Source of the DNA: Gigaspora rosea
Lineage: Eukaryota; Glomeromycota; Glomeromycetes; Diversisporales; Gigasporaceae
Reading direction: 5' to 3'
Length of the DNA stretch: 64,000 nt
Assembly: GCA_003550325.1 (NCBI GenBank)
Contig: QKWP01000047.1
Coordinates: 182,999-246,998 of the forward strand
Below the pieces are notes generated by a model that worked only from the letters and a program-made list of their open reading frames with translations, had not been told where the DNA came from and made no database searches. The first letter of the stretch is position 1, and each line of letters opens with the position of its first letter. Shown piece after piece: positions 10,096 to 21,181 of this stretch. The position numbers and the translations under genes were made by a program.

Positions 10096-11112
10096 TATAT
10101 ACCATATGACTCTAAACAACTATCTTAAAATGTTCATTCTCAATCGGTTCCTTGTGATGACTATAATCCTCAACAAACACCTCATACTTTTCGTTTTCAA
10201 CCATTTAATACTGACCCTAAACAACCACAACCATCTCAAAATGTTCGTTCTCAATCAGTTCCTTATGATGACTATAATCCTTAACAAACACCTCATATTT
10301 TTCGTTTTCAACCATATAATACCAACTNTCTCAATCAGTTCCTTATGATGACTATAATCCTTAACAAACACCTCATATTTTTCGTTTTCAACCATATAAT
10401 ACCAACTCTAAACAACCACAACCATCACAAAATGTTTGTTCTCAATCGGTTCCTTATAATGACTATATAATCCTCAACAAACACCCCATACTTTTCGTTT
10501 TCAACCATCTAATACACCATATAATTCCGCTTATCCTCAACAAACGCCCAATAATGCCCCTCAACAAACACCTCATACTTTCGTCCTCAATCGGTTTCTA
10601 ATACACCATATAATTCTGCTTATGATTATGATTCATCAGATTCATCAAAAAGTATTTTAAGTGTACAAAGCATTTTCTTCAAAATGAGTGAAAAAAGACG
10701 CCAATAACATCTCAACAACACTCTTGCCAACCCTTTCATTAACAATCTTATCAACAATCACATCAATCTTCTCAAGCACTCCTACCTTCTTGTTATGAAT
10801 CCCAGTCTCATCATTTATTACCAGATAACAATGGAAATCATTCCTCACCTGATCCAGTTGGATCACATGAAAAATCAACCAATCAAGATCCACCACTAAT
10901 CATGATGGTTATGATATATAAGCTTTTTTTTTTGTTTTTTGTTGTTCTTCGAATGGAAACCATTTTCTTTTTTTTTTTTATTACCACCACTACTACTGCC
11001 AAGAGTTTGGAGGGCTTTACATCCAAAATCAGCAACTGTACTTATTACTTAAATGGCTCACTAAAGATGTTCAAGAAATAAAAACTGAACTAAAGAAAAA
11101 GTAAGAGAAGCA
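10096..11112 (+). pseudogene. Broken Q/P/N/Y-rich repeat protein gene with coiled-coil C-terminus
   Basis: One plus-strand frame through 10096-10560 reads repeated peptides of the form SQSVPYDDYNPQQTPHIFRF followed by QPYNT and KQPQPSQN. The DNA period is about 110 bp. The frame is broken by in-frame stops (for example TAA replacing CAA in the NPQQ motif) and by shifts near 10470-10580. It continues as RPQSVSNTPYNSAYDYDSSD, then a Q/S/H-rich stretch (10690-10890). After an apparent intron it ends with a short amphipathic segment, YLLLKWLTKDVQEIKTELKK, stopping near 11092. The composition is that of a disordered, low-complexity fungal protein; no function can be assigned. It may be a pseudogene, or the copy may be damaged by assembly errors (one N at 10327). 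Confidence 0.45.
10100..10610. repeat. About 110-bp degenerate tandem repeat (coding type)
   Basis: The block TCTCAATCGGTTCCTTATGA followed by ACTATAATCCTCAACAAAC and ACCTCATACTTTTCGTTTTC recurs at about 10137, 10249, 10331 and 10440, with truncated copies to 10610. It underlies the repeated peptide of the Q/P-rich relic. Confidence 0.8.
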
Positions 11113-11114
11113 AG

Positions 11115-11433
11115 AGAATGAACTCTCCCCTCAAGTGAGACGTAAGTGAATTTCTTTCTAAATATATATTTTTTTTAGACAAAAATAAAATAGTGACCTG
11201 TTGCTATGCGACCCCTATATGATCGGTCAATTATATTTAAGATTGGTGATCTTGTCTCCGTGGGTACCAGATTCCAATCTGATCTAGATCTACAGGTAAA
11301 TCTAGATTTTTTTATTTTTTTTATTTTTTTATTTCACAATACTAATACAGTAGTATTACTTTGCTGCTTTAGATAAGTATCGACTAAATTTTTTTTTCTT
11401 TTTTGTTATCATTATTAACTTCACTCTTTTTAT
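11115..11433. other. Non-coding, T-rich
   Basis: No gene, motif or repeat is recognised apart from T-runs that precede the tandem array. Confidence 0.4.
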
Positions 11434-12660
11434 TAGGTCTTTACGTTTGAAATTGGCTTCGCGAAATCAACTTGGTTTTGAGGATGGAAAAGCGTTAGCT
11501 GCAAGAATACTGCCTTGACTTCTTTAAATCTTGCTGGGGTTGAGATGCGAAATGGGACTAAGAGCTCGTGCTGGTCTTTAGAATAAGTACCGGGCTTTTT
11601 TCTTTTTACTTGTGCTAATTTCTTTTCCTTTAGGTCTTTACATTTGAAATCGGCTTCGAAATCAACTTGGTTCTGAGGACGGAAAAGCACTATGCGAGAA
11701 TACTAGTAGAATACTGCCTTCTTTAAATCTTGTTGGGGTTGAGATGCAAAATGGAACTGGGTGCTAGTGCTGGTCTTTAGATAAGTACCGNTTTTTACTT
11801 GCGCTAATTTTCTCTTCCTTTAGGTCTTACGTTTGAAATCGGCTTCAAAATCAACTTGGTTCTGAGGACGGAAAAGCACTATGCGAGAATACTGCCTGCC
11901 TTTTTTAAATCTTGTTGGGGCTGAGATGTGAAATAGGACTGGGTGCTGGTGCTGGTCTTTAGATAAGTACCAGCCTTTTTTTTGTTTTTTTTTCTTTTCA
12001 TTTGCGCTAATTTTCTTTTCCTTTAGGTTTATTAGATCTTTACATTTGAAATCGGCTTCGCAAAATCAACTTGGTTCTGAGGATGGAAAAGCGGCACTAT
12101 GCGAGAATACTGCCTTAACTTTTTTAAATCTTGGGGCTGAGATATAAAATGGGATTGGGGGCTGGTACTAGTCTTTAGATAAGTACCGGTCTTTTTTTTC
12201 GTTTTCTTTTCACTTGCTCTAATTTTCTATCCCTTTAGGTATTTCTTCATTTGAAACCAGGAGCTGAGACGCGAAATGGAACTGGGCCGGTTTTTGAGTA
12301 AGTATTAGTGTCTCTTTCTTGGGCGCTTCTTTATTTGTTATCAAGGGAAATGGGTGCCGGGCTTCGCTTTTATGACTTCGTTGTGTTGTTTCAGATAAGT
12401 ACCAGCTTTTTTTTCTTTTTTGCTATTATAGTTGTTTTTTTTTCTTATCAATGGTACTAATTTCTCTTTATTTTTTAGATATTTTTTTCATTTGAAACCA
12501 AAAGCTAAAACACGAAATGCGGTTTTTGAATAAGTATCAGTCCTTTTTTTTTTTTTTGCTATTTTGTTTTTTTTGTTACGTGTACTAACTTTTCTTTTTC
12601 TTTAGGTGTTTTTCGTTTGATATAGAAAAATAGGTTCTGGGCTTCGCTATTACGACTTGG
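11434..12660. repeat. Tandem array of about 195-bp units, each ending in a splice-acceptor-like tract
   Basis: Units begin near 11436, 11633, 11823, 12036, 12237 and 12477 (plus a remnant at 12604) with GTCTTTACGTTTGAAATCGG or a variant. Next comes ATCAACTTGGTTCTGAGGA, then a TGCCTT...TTTAAATCTTG block, then GCTGGTCTTTAGATAAGTAC. Each unit closes with a pyrimidine tract ending in TTTAG. The first three to four units are best conserved. They give no shared open frame, so I treat the array as a non-coding satellite. One unit junction carries an N at 11791. Confidence 0.8.
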
Positions 12661-13007
12661 TTGACTCATTTTTTGCATCTTTGCTTTGGTGCTTCTGCTT
12701 TGGTGCTTTCTTGCATCTGTGCTTCAGTGCTTTCTTTGCTTTGGTGCTTTCTTGCGTCTTAACGTTGGCATGCATCTTAATGTTGGTGATTTTGCTTTTT
12801 TTTTGTTATATTAGGCTTCGTTTCATCTTTGTGGAAAATCGGTCAAGTTAGGACGATTAAAGAAGCTGTTCAGGTTGGAAGATTGTTGCTCGTGACAATT
12901 TTGCCATTGTTAGAGGCTCTGTCATAGGTGTGTGGGGCTGTTTAGTCGTAAAGTCATTGTAGTACAATCGTTGGCGAAGTATTTTTTTGATTAGCATATT
13001 TTTTTTT
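12661..13007. other. No supported gene
   Basis: A short GCTTTGGTGCTTTC-like repeat (12685-12770) is followed by unremarkable sequence up to the TTAA element. The 64-codon frame here is repeat-derived. Confidence 0.35.
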
Positions 13008-13829
13008 TTAATTGATGATCCGCGAGTTAATCAGAGAAAATGATCTACAATCATTAAGTAAACATGATGCGATTTAATTAATAAAAATCCACATTTGTAA
13101 ATGTGAAAATTTTTTACTATACTGTATACATACAATTCTACATAAAAGACCCATAGTCCATTTTTCTATTTCACCGAAATCATAATACTAAGAAATTAAC
13201 CCGAAACTGTTTAACCCCTACTACAGAATTTACCCACCTGTTACTTTAAATATACCTATCTAAATTTGACACCCATTCTGCTAAAGACCACCCAAACCAC
13301 CAATGAACTTAAAGCACACCTACTCCCTTCCAAACCAATCCATTTGCTAGATTAAAGCCTACCCAAACCAACTCATTAGTTTAAATCTTCGAACCTAACC
13401 CACCAATTAAGGTTAAATCCCACCACCTATTAGAGTTAGAGAGCATTCAATTAACAAACCTTATCTGTTATGTAATAATTGAAAAAAATAAAAAGTTATT
13501 CAAATATATAACTCAAAAATATTGTATTCGAATCATAATTTATTTTATTAGTATAATGCGAATATTGTTTTGCACAAGACAAAAATAAATACATTTTAAT
13601 TCTAATGTTCTAATATGAAATAAAAAAAATCGGCGTTTAATAATTATGTAATTACACTTGCATAATAAATATTATAAAAAATTGTATTTCAATTTGATAT
13701 TGATAGCAATCGTTCTTTGTTATAATTCTTTACAACACAAATATATTGTATATTTTTTTTTAAAAAAAACCCTTCTGTGAGAGGCATATTTTTTAATATT
13801 ATAGTGCTTGAGAATGTTCTAAGTCTAAC

Positions 13830-14700
13830 TGGTGTGGTAGGCTCTTACGGAGTGCATCTAAGTTAGCGTAACATTCTTGCAAAATGCATCCGCTAATGCT
13901 TTTCCTTCTCCTGATCAAAGATGATTATTAACTTTGCTTCTTCTGAATTAAGATTATTAACAAAGAGTTTTTTACCAAGTGTATATTGTTTTGGTTTACA
14001 TAGCAGATAGTACATCGAGCGACGTATATTATGAATACAACACATTACGATATACCACCTATGTAATTAGTGTTTCTAACGGGTTTAATCTGAACGACCC
14101 GAAGCTAATCTAGTTATAATAAATTTAGTATATAGGTTATGACCCATATAATATATTTACTATAGCTAGGTCGATTTCGGGTCGTTCAGATCAAACCCGT
14201 TAGCACTATATAGAATACTAAACAGAATTACCTCACAAGTGCTATATTAACACAATAAATATTACAACATGCCGCCTTCTGATTCAAGATTATACAGCAG
14301 CTAAGATATCAAAAAACTGGTGAAATTCAAACAAATTAGCACGATGTTCTCGTAAAGTGCATTTGCTAATGCCGTTCATCTTCTGGTTCAAGATTACTGT
14401 AGCTAATATTTATAGAAACCGGTAAAATCCAAACAGGTTAGTATGATGTTATTGTAAAGTGCATCTGCTAATCCTAATTCAAAACTATTACACTTACCAC
14501 TCAAGTCGGCATAGAGTTTTTACAAAGTGCAGTTGTCAACGCTTTTCCAAAATCATTAAGTCGGTGCAGTTGCTGTGCCTTTCGCCTTCTGACCCAAGAT
14601 TGTTGTAGTTAAGATTTAAAAAAACCGGTGGAATCCAAACAAATTAGAATGATTTCTTGTAAAGCGCATCTATGCATCTAACGAGATGCCATAAGCCCAT
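13830..14700. repeat. Degenerate dispersed repeat (AAGTGCATCTGCTAATGC unit)
   Basis: The words AAAGTGCATTTGCTAATGCC, CTTCTGGTTCAAGATTACTG and ACCGGTAAAATCCAAACA recur in the same order near 13845, 14280, 14345, 14455, 14520 and 14600, and once more near 15190-15310. The spacing is irregular at about 100-120 bp. There is no conserved frame. Confidence 0.6.
14068..14208. mobile_element. 141-bp MITE, ends TAGTGTTTCTAACGGGTTT
   Basis: CTAACGGGTTTAATCTGAAC plus GACCCGAAG on the left is mirrored by TTTCGGGTCGTTCAGATCAA plus ACCCGTTAG on the right, giving arms of about 45 bp with few mismatches. It is nested in the TTAA element. Confidence 0.7.
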
Positions 14701-14770
14701 AAGTTTCAAATAGCTTATTGGATTTTACCATTATTAAAGTGTATTTTAGTTTACATCCGATTGTAAACCA

Positions 14771-14920
14771 ACATTTACAGCTGATTTCATAAATTTGGGA
14801 CAACTAATAAAAATTAATCATTGATAATCAGTGGAATTCAAAAACCCATTGAATTCGACCAAAATAATTTTATAAGTTGTCACAGAATTTATAAAAACAG
14901 CCGTAAATATCATTCTTAAC
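14771..14920. mobile_element. 150-bp foldback, ends ATTTACAGCTGATTT
   Basis: ACATTTACAGCTGATTTCAT plus AAATTTGGGACAACT is mirrored by AGTTGTCACAGAATTTATAA plus AAACAGCCGTAAAT. The arms are about 40 bp with several mismatches. Non-coding. Confidence 0.6.
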
Positions 14921-14937
14921 AGTTAACTTACTATCGA

Positions 14938-15062
14938 AGTTACGGGGATATCTCCACCATGATTTGTAATAAGTTCTTCGATGAGTGCGAGCCCTATTCC
15001 AATATCTTTATGACTAGAGATTTTATATGACAAAAACTGAACTAGAATTCCGACTTCTAAAA
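14938..15062 (-). other. Isolated exon-like segment (possible BRCT-like fragment)
   Basis: On the minus strand a 125-bp open block is bounded by a T-rich tract ending TTTTTTTAG at its 5' side and by a consensus donor GTAAGT at its 3' side. It encodes a block with SYKISSHKDIGIGLA followed by LIEELITNHGGDIP. The LIEELITxHGGxI pattern is reminiscent of a BRCT domain, but one short exon cannot establish this. It lies inside the TTAA element, so it may be a captured host exon or part of the element's own former gene. Confidence 0.3.
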
Positions 15063-15987
15063 AAATAATTATAAAAGTAAAAATGGGCGCAATGTCTAGT
15101 TTAATAAATCATTTTTTCTTATCTTTGTAGTCAAGATATAAGCGAATAGTTATGCATACATTAGCGTACATTCCAAGTATGCTTGCTAATCCTTACCGCT
15201 CAAATCTAGCGTAGCATTCTTATAAAGTGCAGCTGCTAATGCTTTTTAAGGTTATTAATTCATAACGCTTTTTTTACTTCCAATCCAAGATTACTACAGC
15301 TAAGATTCAAAAAAGCTGGTATATTGTTTTTGTTTGATAACCCAAATATGCAAAACGACGACTGTAAAAAAAAAAGCTTGAGTTTTTAATAACACGACAA
15401 TAAAAAATTTAGCATACTAAGGTGCAATGCTACGTAGGTACGTCACCATGTACAAGACCCAGATCTACTACATAGTTGAGCGCAAAGGCATGCTTAAAAA
15501 TTTCGGGATTCATACTGGGTAATAATACATGGCAGATTTATTTAGCGATTTATGGTGGCAACTTTACAAAACCAGTTTATTTGTTATTTTTAAGCGTAAT
15601 ACGTCATTAAAAGTCTAGAAAGTAAAAAAAAACACATATAAATTTGTTACAAAGTAAGTTAAATAATAGAGCAGTATTAAATACCTTAGTTTAACTACAT
15701 ATAGATCTAATTAGTATAGGGGTTTACAGTACATAGTAAATGCCGCGTGCTTATGCCGCGTGCTTACAAAGTAAACTTCGTCAAAAAATAAAATAAATTT
15801 TAATAATTTCGTAATTAAAAACTTAAGGTTTCACACTATCATTTGAGATATTTTGATATTATATTAATTAAAAATTTTATGACCTTACTTATAATTCAAA
15901 AATTTTAATTTGGGTCTAATTCATATATGATCTGCGTCACATTCTCATATAGGAAATTCTCCGATTAACTGGCGGATCATCAATTAA

Positions 15988-16425
15988 ATAAAGTGCGAAG
16001 TTTGCACTGGATATATAGAGCTTATAATATCATAATGCATTGTTGATTTTTTGTTTAAAAAAAAATAAGAAAATTTCGGGAGTTTCCCTGGTGATAAATT
16101 TGCTCTTTTTTGTTTTGTTACACTGATTTGCTTTTCACAAATCAGTGGTTACGTGACTCACGTGATCGTTTTTTGATTGGTAGATTGTGGGTCGCTATAA
16201 AATAACGCCCTTTTTTTATATCGAATATATTTGTTGTAAATGTTAGTTTTGTTTTTTTTTATTTTAAAGGGGATATATAATGGCATTGTAAAGCAGCTAT
16301 TTCTGAACCATGTCCAGAGTGTTCTGAAGGAGGTGTTAAAGAATTACTTTAAGGTAAAACTTTCTGATTTTATGCGAAGTATGAGTTCAAACCAGTATAC
16401 AAACCATTTTCATGGTGAATGGTGT
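15988..16425. other. No supported gene
   Basis: The open frame beginning at 16240 (97 codons) is interrupted by the hAT insertion at 16434, and its sequence before the insertion shows no recognised domain. A short palindrome, ACGTGACTCACGTGA, occurs near 16152. Confidence 0.35.
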
Positions 16426-16433
16426 AGTGCGGT

Positions 16434-17655
16434 TAGGGTTCCAACCTATCACTCGGGTAACCGTGTAACCTATTACCCAAACCGAAAAATTATTAATTGG
16501 ATAATAGTTTTGTCAAACCGGTTTTTAATGTAATAAGTAGATATTTGGTTAATAAACAACTATAAATAAATATTCGATTGACCCAGATATCCGGTTAATA
16601 AATAATCGGTTGATTTAAAGTTGAAAATTTTTTAAAATTTTCCTCTAGTTACACAGATGAGAGATAATCTATATATCCTTTTTTCTCACATCGCTTTGCT
16701 TTTTTTTCACACTAATATATTTTTTTCTACCACTTAACATAGCAACGTTTCTTCTGTACAATAGTACTGTACTTTCCCTTTCAGTGGTTTGCCGATATCG
16801 TCGTTGGTTTGCATCATTCTTGTTGGTGTTGCCGATCAGTGGTATTTTACTCTTGCATTGCTTGAATTCACGGTGTACTAGTAATGTTGGTGTTGTGCTG
16901 TCGTTTTGTTTTAACTAGTGCCTGAATACTAATTTGCCTTTTTTTGTGCTGTACTTTTTTCTTTTTTCAGTCGTTGCCATTGCTGGTGTTGCTGATTAGT
17001 GGTATTTTGCTTTTCATTTTGCTTGAAGTCGCAGTGTGTTGATACTGTTGATGTTTCTGTATACTAATTTGTTTTATTTTATGATGTTTTCTCGGATGCC
17101 GTCGCGTTGTTTACGTTGTTGGTAGGGTTGCCGATTCGTAGTATATATGATCGGTTGGGTGAGCTTGATGAAATTGAACCGGTTTAGTTTGATCGTGAAC
17201 AAAAGACAAACAGTTTAAAAAATTTAGAGATGGAGTAAGTTAATTAAAGAAAATAGTGGACTTAGAAATACAATTGGAAATTTAAGAGCAAGTTTGACTC
17301 GAACTAAAAGTGAATTGAGGGAAGTTAAGACTTGATATAAGTAGGGTAAAATAACTAGTTATTGCATAATAGAGAAATACTATCTACAATCGTTAACTAT
17401 TTACTGTTCACTCAAAAGTGGAAACTAAACCCTAATACTGTATATATTTTAATTCATATTGGCTTTTAATTATAATCGGGTATCCGGGTCACCCAATTAT
17501 AATCAGGTATCTGGGTCACCCAATTATAATCGGGTATCCGATTATAATCGGATGATCCGTTTTAAATTAGATAATCGGTTTCAGATAGTCGGTTGTTAAC
17601 CGGTTTTTACTTAACAGATCACGGTTGAAGATTTTCAAACCGGTTTGGAACCCTA
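16434..17655. mobile_element. hAT-5: non-autonomous hAT element with perfect 8-bp TSD
   Basis: An exact 8-bp TSD, AGTGCGGT, flanks the element (16426-16433 and 17656-17663). The ends are TAGGGTTCCAACC on the left and, on the other strand, TAGGGTTCCAAACCGGTTTG on the right, as expected of hAT. There are subterminal repeats of CGGGTATCCGGGTCACCCAA at 17476-17560. The interior contains a GTT-rich tract (16780-17110) and a short coiled-coil-like reading (LRNTIGNLRASLTRTKSELR near 17265-17325) ending in a stop. No transposase is present. Total 1,222 bp. Confidence 0.85.
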
Positions 17656-17689
17656 AGTGCGGTACATCATTAATTGATAAATGATGATA

Positions 17690-17706
17690 TTATTATTTGC
17701 TATTTT
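17690..17706. repeat. TSD of LINE B, 3' side copy
   Basis: TTATTATTTGCTATTTT, identical to 23479-23495. It marks the 3' (oligo-A) side of LINE B. Confidence 0.9.
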
Positions 17707-17999
17707 TTTTTTTTTTAAATTTCTCATTCATATGACCGAGACGTAGTTGGCACTCTTTATTAAGACTATCACAATTTTACATGTTCTTAACTACATTAAA
17801 TTTTAAGGCACTATAAACTCGTGTTATTTTGGAGGATTTCTCTCCCAGATTAAAATGTAACTGCTGGAGTTCTTTTTTGAGCTGGAACTCAGCTTGCCGT
17901 ATGGCTCCGGTTCTAGATATTATCTCTCCACCCCATTTGGCTTTTGCAAATAAGCACCATATTGTGTATATTACCTGAATATGAAGCCACTGTGCGGCT

Positions 18000-20900
18000 T
18001 GCTATTTCGTCTTCTCTTTTACGTTACCAGCTTCAAGTGCTTCTTGGGAGTGGATGGGGGGATCGTACCTGCTATGATATCCATCAACTTATAGGCTACT
18101 TGGCATATTTCTTTACTTATGTCACATTTGATTGCGAAATGCTCGACGGTTTGTCTGGTTTCGGCACACCATATGCAATCGCCCCTGTGTTTTGGGTCTA
18201 TGTGTCGTGTTCGGTATCTGAGAGGTAAGGCCCCATGGTGCAGCCGCCAGCAAATATCTAGTTTTTTGTTAATGTGCTCTTTTGTTTTTAGCCAACTAAA
18301 ATTGTCCGGTTGGTTATTATCCAAGGTTACATTGATCCCACATCTTATTGCATTTAATCGCCACACTATCCATTTGACTGTCATCTCCTGACTGTTTGTT
18401 TTGCCAATTATCAGATTTTCCAGAGCCCATGACCAGTTACTCGTCGATAAGATATCCCCACCTAATTTTATCCAAGTGTGTATGTATCCCCTTCATTCTT
18501 TCGGCCAGGCCTTCTTACTGACTGGGGTTGCCTTTAGCGCTTGTATAACACTGAGATTCCTTTTGGATCTAATTTCCCCTAAAATTATGTTTCTTTCATG
18601 ACAGGCCCAAGTAGCGCTGCTTGTGCACAAACGCTTTCAAATCATTATGAGTTGTGCATTTAACATGTTCTGGATGACTGGAGCACCCAATCCACCTTCG
18701 TCAGTGTTCTTTTGGAATGTGCATATTTGGGGAGTACTTGGATTTGTGCTTTATCCAGTTTGAGATGAGATCATTAATCGCGGATATGTGTTTTCTTTTA
18801 GGGGGAAGAATGTAGGCAGCGTACCACATTCTAGAAAGAACCAGGAACTTGGCCAATATTATCTTCCCTTTAAACTAGAGATTCCTTGCGTTTAATTTTT
18901 CTATCTAAGCCTTTATTTTGTTAATAATTTCCTCCCAAAGTCCTTTCTTTGGAGAGCCATCTCTCAAAACTTCAAAGCCTAGAATTTTGAAGGAGGTTTG
19001 TTCAGGGACCTTCTCGTAAAGTTCCTCCCCTGGTAAGTTTACAACTTCTGCAGAGGGTGTAAGTGGGACTAGTTTAGTTTTTCTCTTGTTTATTCTGGCA
19101 TTTGAAGCTTTCTCGTAGTCTTCAAGCATTTTAATTGAGGTTTCCTAGTCTGAACGAGAGCCGATTCCCAGGGAGGTCATCGGCGTATGCTATAAGTTTA
19201 AAAGAACAGTATGGTCCCAAGGGTATACCCCTGATCTTCTTATCGATATGCAAAAGAAGCAGTTCAAATGCAAGTATGTAGAGCAAGGGAAAGAAAGAAG
19301 ATATAGGACCACCTCTAATGATATGGGCCATTTGGTTTTTAAAGAGGTTTTTTATTAATTCTATAATTCTCTTGTCAAATTTCATCTTCTCCATTATGAG
19401 AGCCAAGAATTTATGGTTAACTCTGTTGAAAGCTTTGGCCTGGTCGATCAGTAGGATCCAATGTTGAATGGTGAGTCACGTGAGTTTCGTAGTGTAGTCA
19501 TTATTTCCATGGTGGTATCGACTATGAACTTGCCCATAATAAAACCCTGTTGGTGTTCAGGTATAACTGCCCTACATATTTCATTCATTCTGTCTACGAG
19601 AATTTTCATAAAGATTTTAGCGTCCTCGTTGACCATTGAGATGGGCGCCAATTTTTAACAAAAGATAGATCCTCCCCCTTTTTAGGTATTAACGTAACTA
19701 GGCTCTTGTGCCAGGATATTGGCATGGAGCCTCCTTCTAAGACCTTGTTGAATACCTTCACTAAGACTGGGGTTACTGTTTCATTTGTGAGCTTGTAGAA
19801 CTCATAGGTGAGCCCGTCTGTTCTGGGAGATTTGTTATTGGAAAGAGAACAGATAACCTGTAAAACTTCCTCTGCAGTTATGGGTTTGCGCATGTCATTG
19901 TTCATTGTATCTGTAATCACGAGAGATCATTTACAAATTTTTCTGCCTCCGATCTATCCATGGGCTCTGAAGTGTAGATTTGTATAAAGAATTGTTGTAT
20001 ATGCTGTAGGACATCTACGTTTTCTGAATTTCCATTGTCAGGAACATTGATCTCATCTAGTTGGTTTTGGTTTTGTCTCGACTTGTATCTTGCAAAAAAA
20101 ATACTTTGTCGACTTTTCACCTTTTTCGATCCATCTGGCCTTGGACCTGAGAAGCCATTTGTCTGTGAGATCAGAATTTTCTTTCTCAATGAGACTCGTC
20201 AAGTTTGTTATTTGTTCATCTAAGTGTGTCCATCCTGGATTTTTGGACTGGGCTATTTTTAAGTGCGTCAACTTTTTGTGGAGTCCTTCTAGCTTTGTCT
20301 CCGTAGACTTTGGTTTGTGGAAGGCTCTGATTATTGACTGGATGTTCAGTTTGCAGCCGTCCCAGTCTTGTATGGATCCGGGGTCCTCAATTTCCTCTAT
20401 AACTTCTTGACTCAACCTGACATTCTGAAAGCAATTTTTGTCGAACCGCCACTGCACACTGTGTCTCTTGATTGGTCTGAAGGAAAGCGAACACTCTACC
20501 AATAGGTGGTCAGAGTTGCCAAAGCAAGTTTTAACACCGGAAATATTATGTCTGAAGTAGTCTATGCAGGTTCCCATTCTGCCGTTGTTTCTGGTATTTT
20601 GGAAATAAGTCAGAAATGGATTTTCTTCTGAAAAATCATTTGCATTGTGAAAATTTTCCATCTTTTTTTGTAAAGTCTTTCTAGTGGGGTCGTTCTGTTG
20701 TGGAGCTTGGCTGACTCTATTTTTGTCAAGGGAGATATTGGTATTGAAGTCACCTCCGACAATTTCTATTAGTTCTTCCTCTCTTGGTGGTAACCAATCC
20801 TCAAAGAATTTTCTGGGCACAGAGGTGCATACACATTTGTTATCCTATATGTCCTCCCCTGATAATGTATCTTAACCGTTATCACTCTGTCATCGTGAGA

Positions 20901-21151
20901 AATTTGAGAATCTATAAATTCGATTACTTTGTTTCCTGCTAAGATGGCAGTCTTACTAGACCAAATGGCTCATACTGCCATTGATGACTTAAAAAGTCTC
21001 TGAGCTTTGCATCTTTTAAATTCGTTTCTTGCAACTTAATAATGTCTAAATTATATGATTTTAGGAGAATGAATGTATTTTGTCTTTTATTTGCATTAAT
21101 TAGTCCTTTTACGTTGAGCATAGCTACTTTTATTTTTTGGTTAACAGACAT
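18000..21151 (-). pseudogene. LINE B ORF2 relic (endonuclease-reverse transcriptase)
   Basis: It is read in several minus-strand frames. The N-terminal endonuclease is seen as KIKVAMLNVKGLINANKRQ and a QETNLKDAK segment (20939-21151), then GGDFNTNISLDKNRVSQ, GTCIDYF and FGNSDHLLVECSL (20053-20820). The linker carries KARWIEKGEKSTKYFF. The reverse transcriptase is seen as NNKSPRTDGLTYEFYK and SWHKSLVTLIPKK (19606-19920), then FMKILVDRMNEI and EHQQGFIMGKFIVDTTM (19448-19651), and AYADD in LIAYADDL (19131-19406). The C-terminal zinc-binding segment, with CIWCAETRQTVEHFAIKC and flanks, is at 18019-18384. Multiple frameshifts separate these blocks, so no full-length product is possible. Confidence 0.9.
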
Positions 21152-21181
21152 ATGTGCGTAAAAGGTTAGAACCCTTTTGGG

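Larger units (their letters stand above)
13012..15983. mobile_element. TTAA-flanked element with TTGATGATCCGC inverted ends
   Basis: The left end TTGATGATCCGCGAGTTAAT is mirrored at the right by ATTAACTGGCGGATCATCAA. The inverted ends are about 31 bp with three to four mismatches, and TTAA lies immediately outside both (13008-13011, 15984-15987). TTAA targets are used by piggyBac- and Kolobok-type transposons. No intact transposase is visible in the 2.97-kb interior, which holds degenerate repeats, two small MITE-like foldbacks and one exon-like segment. Probably a non-autonomous or heavily decayed copy. Confidence 0.65.

Noticed and set aside
12657-12851. 64-codon frame rich in A, L, F and C
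   Set aside because: It is generated by the GCTTTGGTGCTTTC repeat and is not conserved in neighbouring repeat units.
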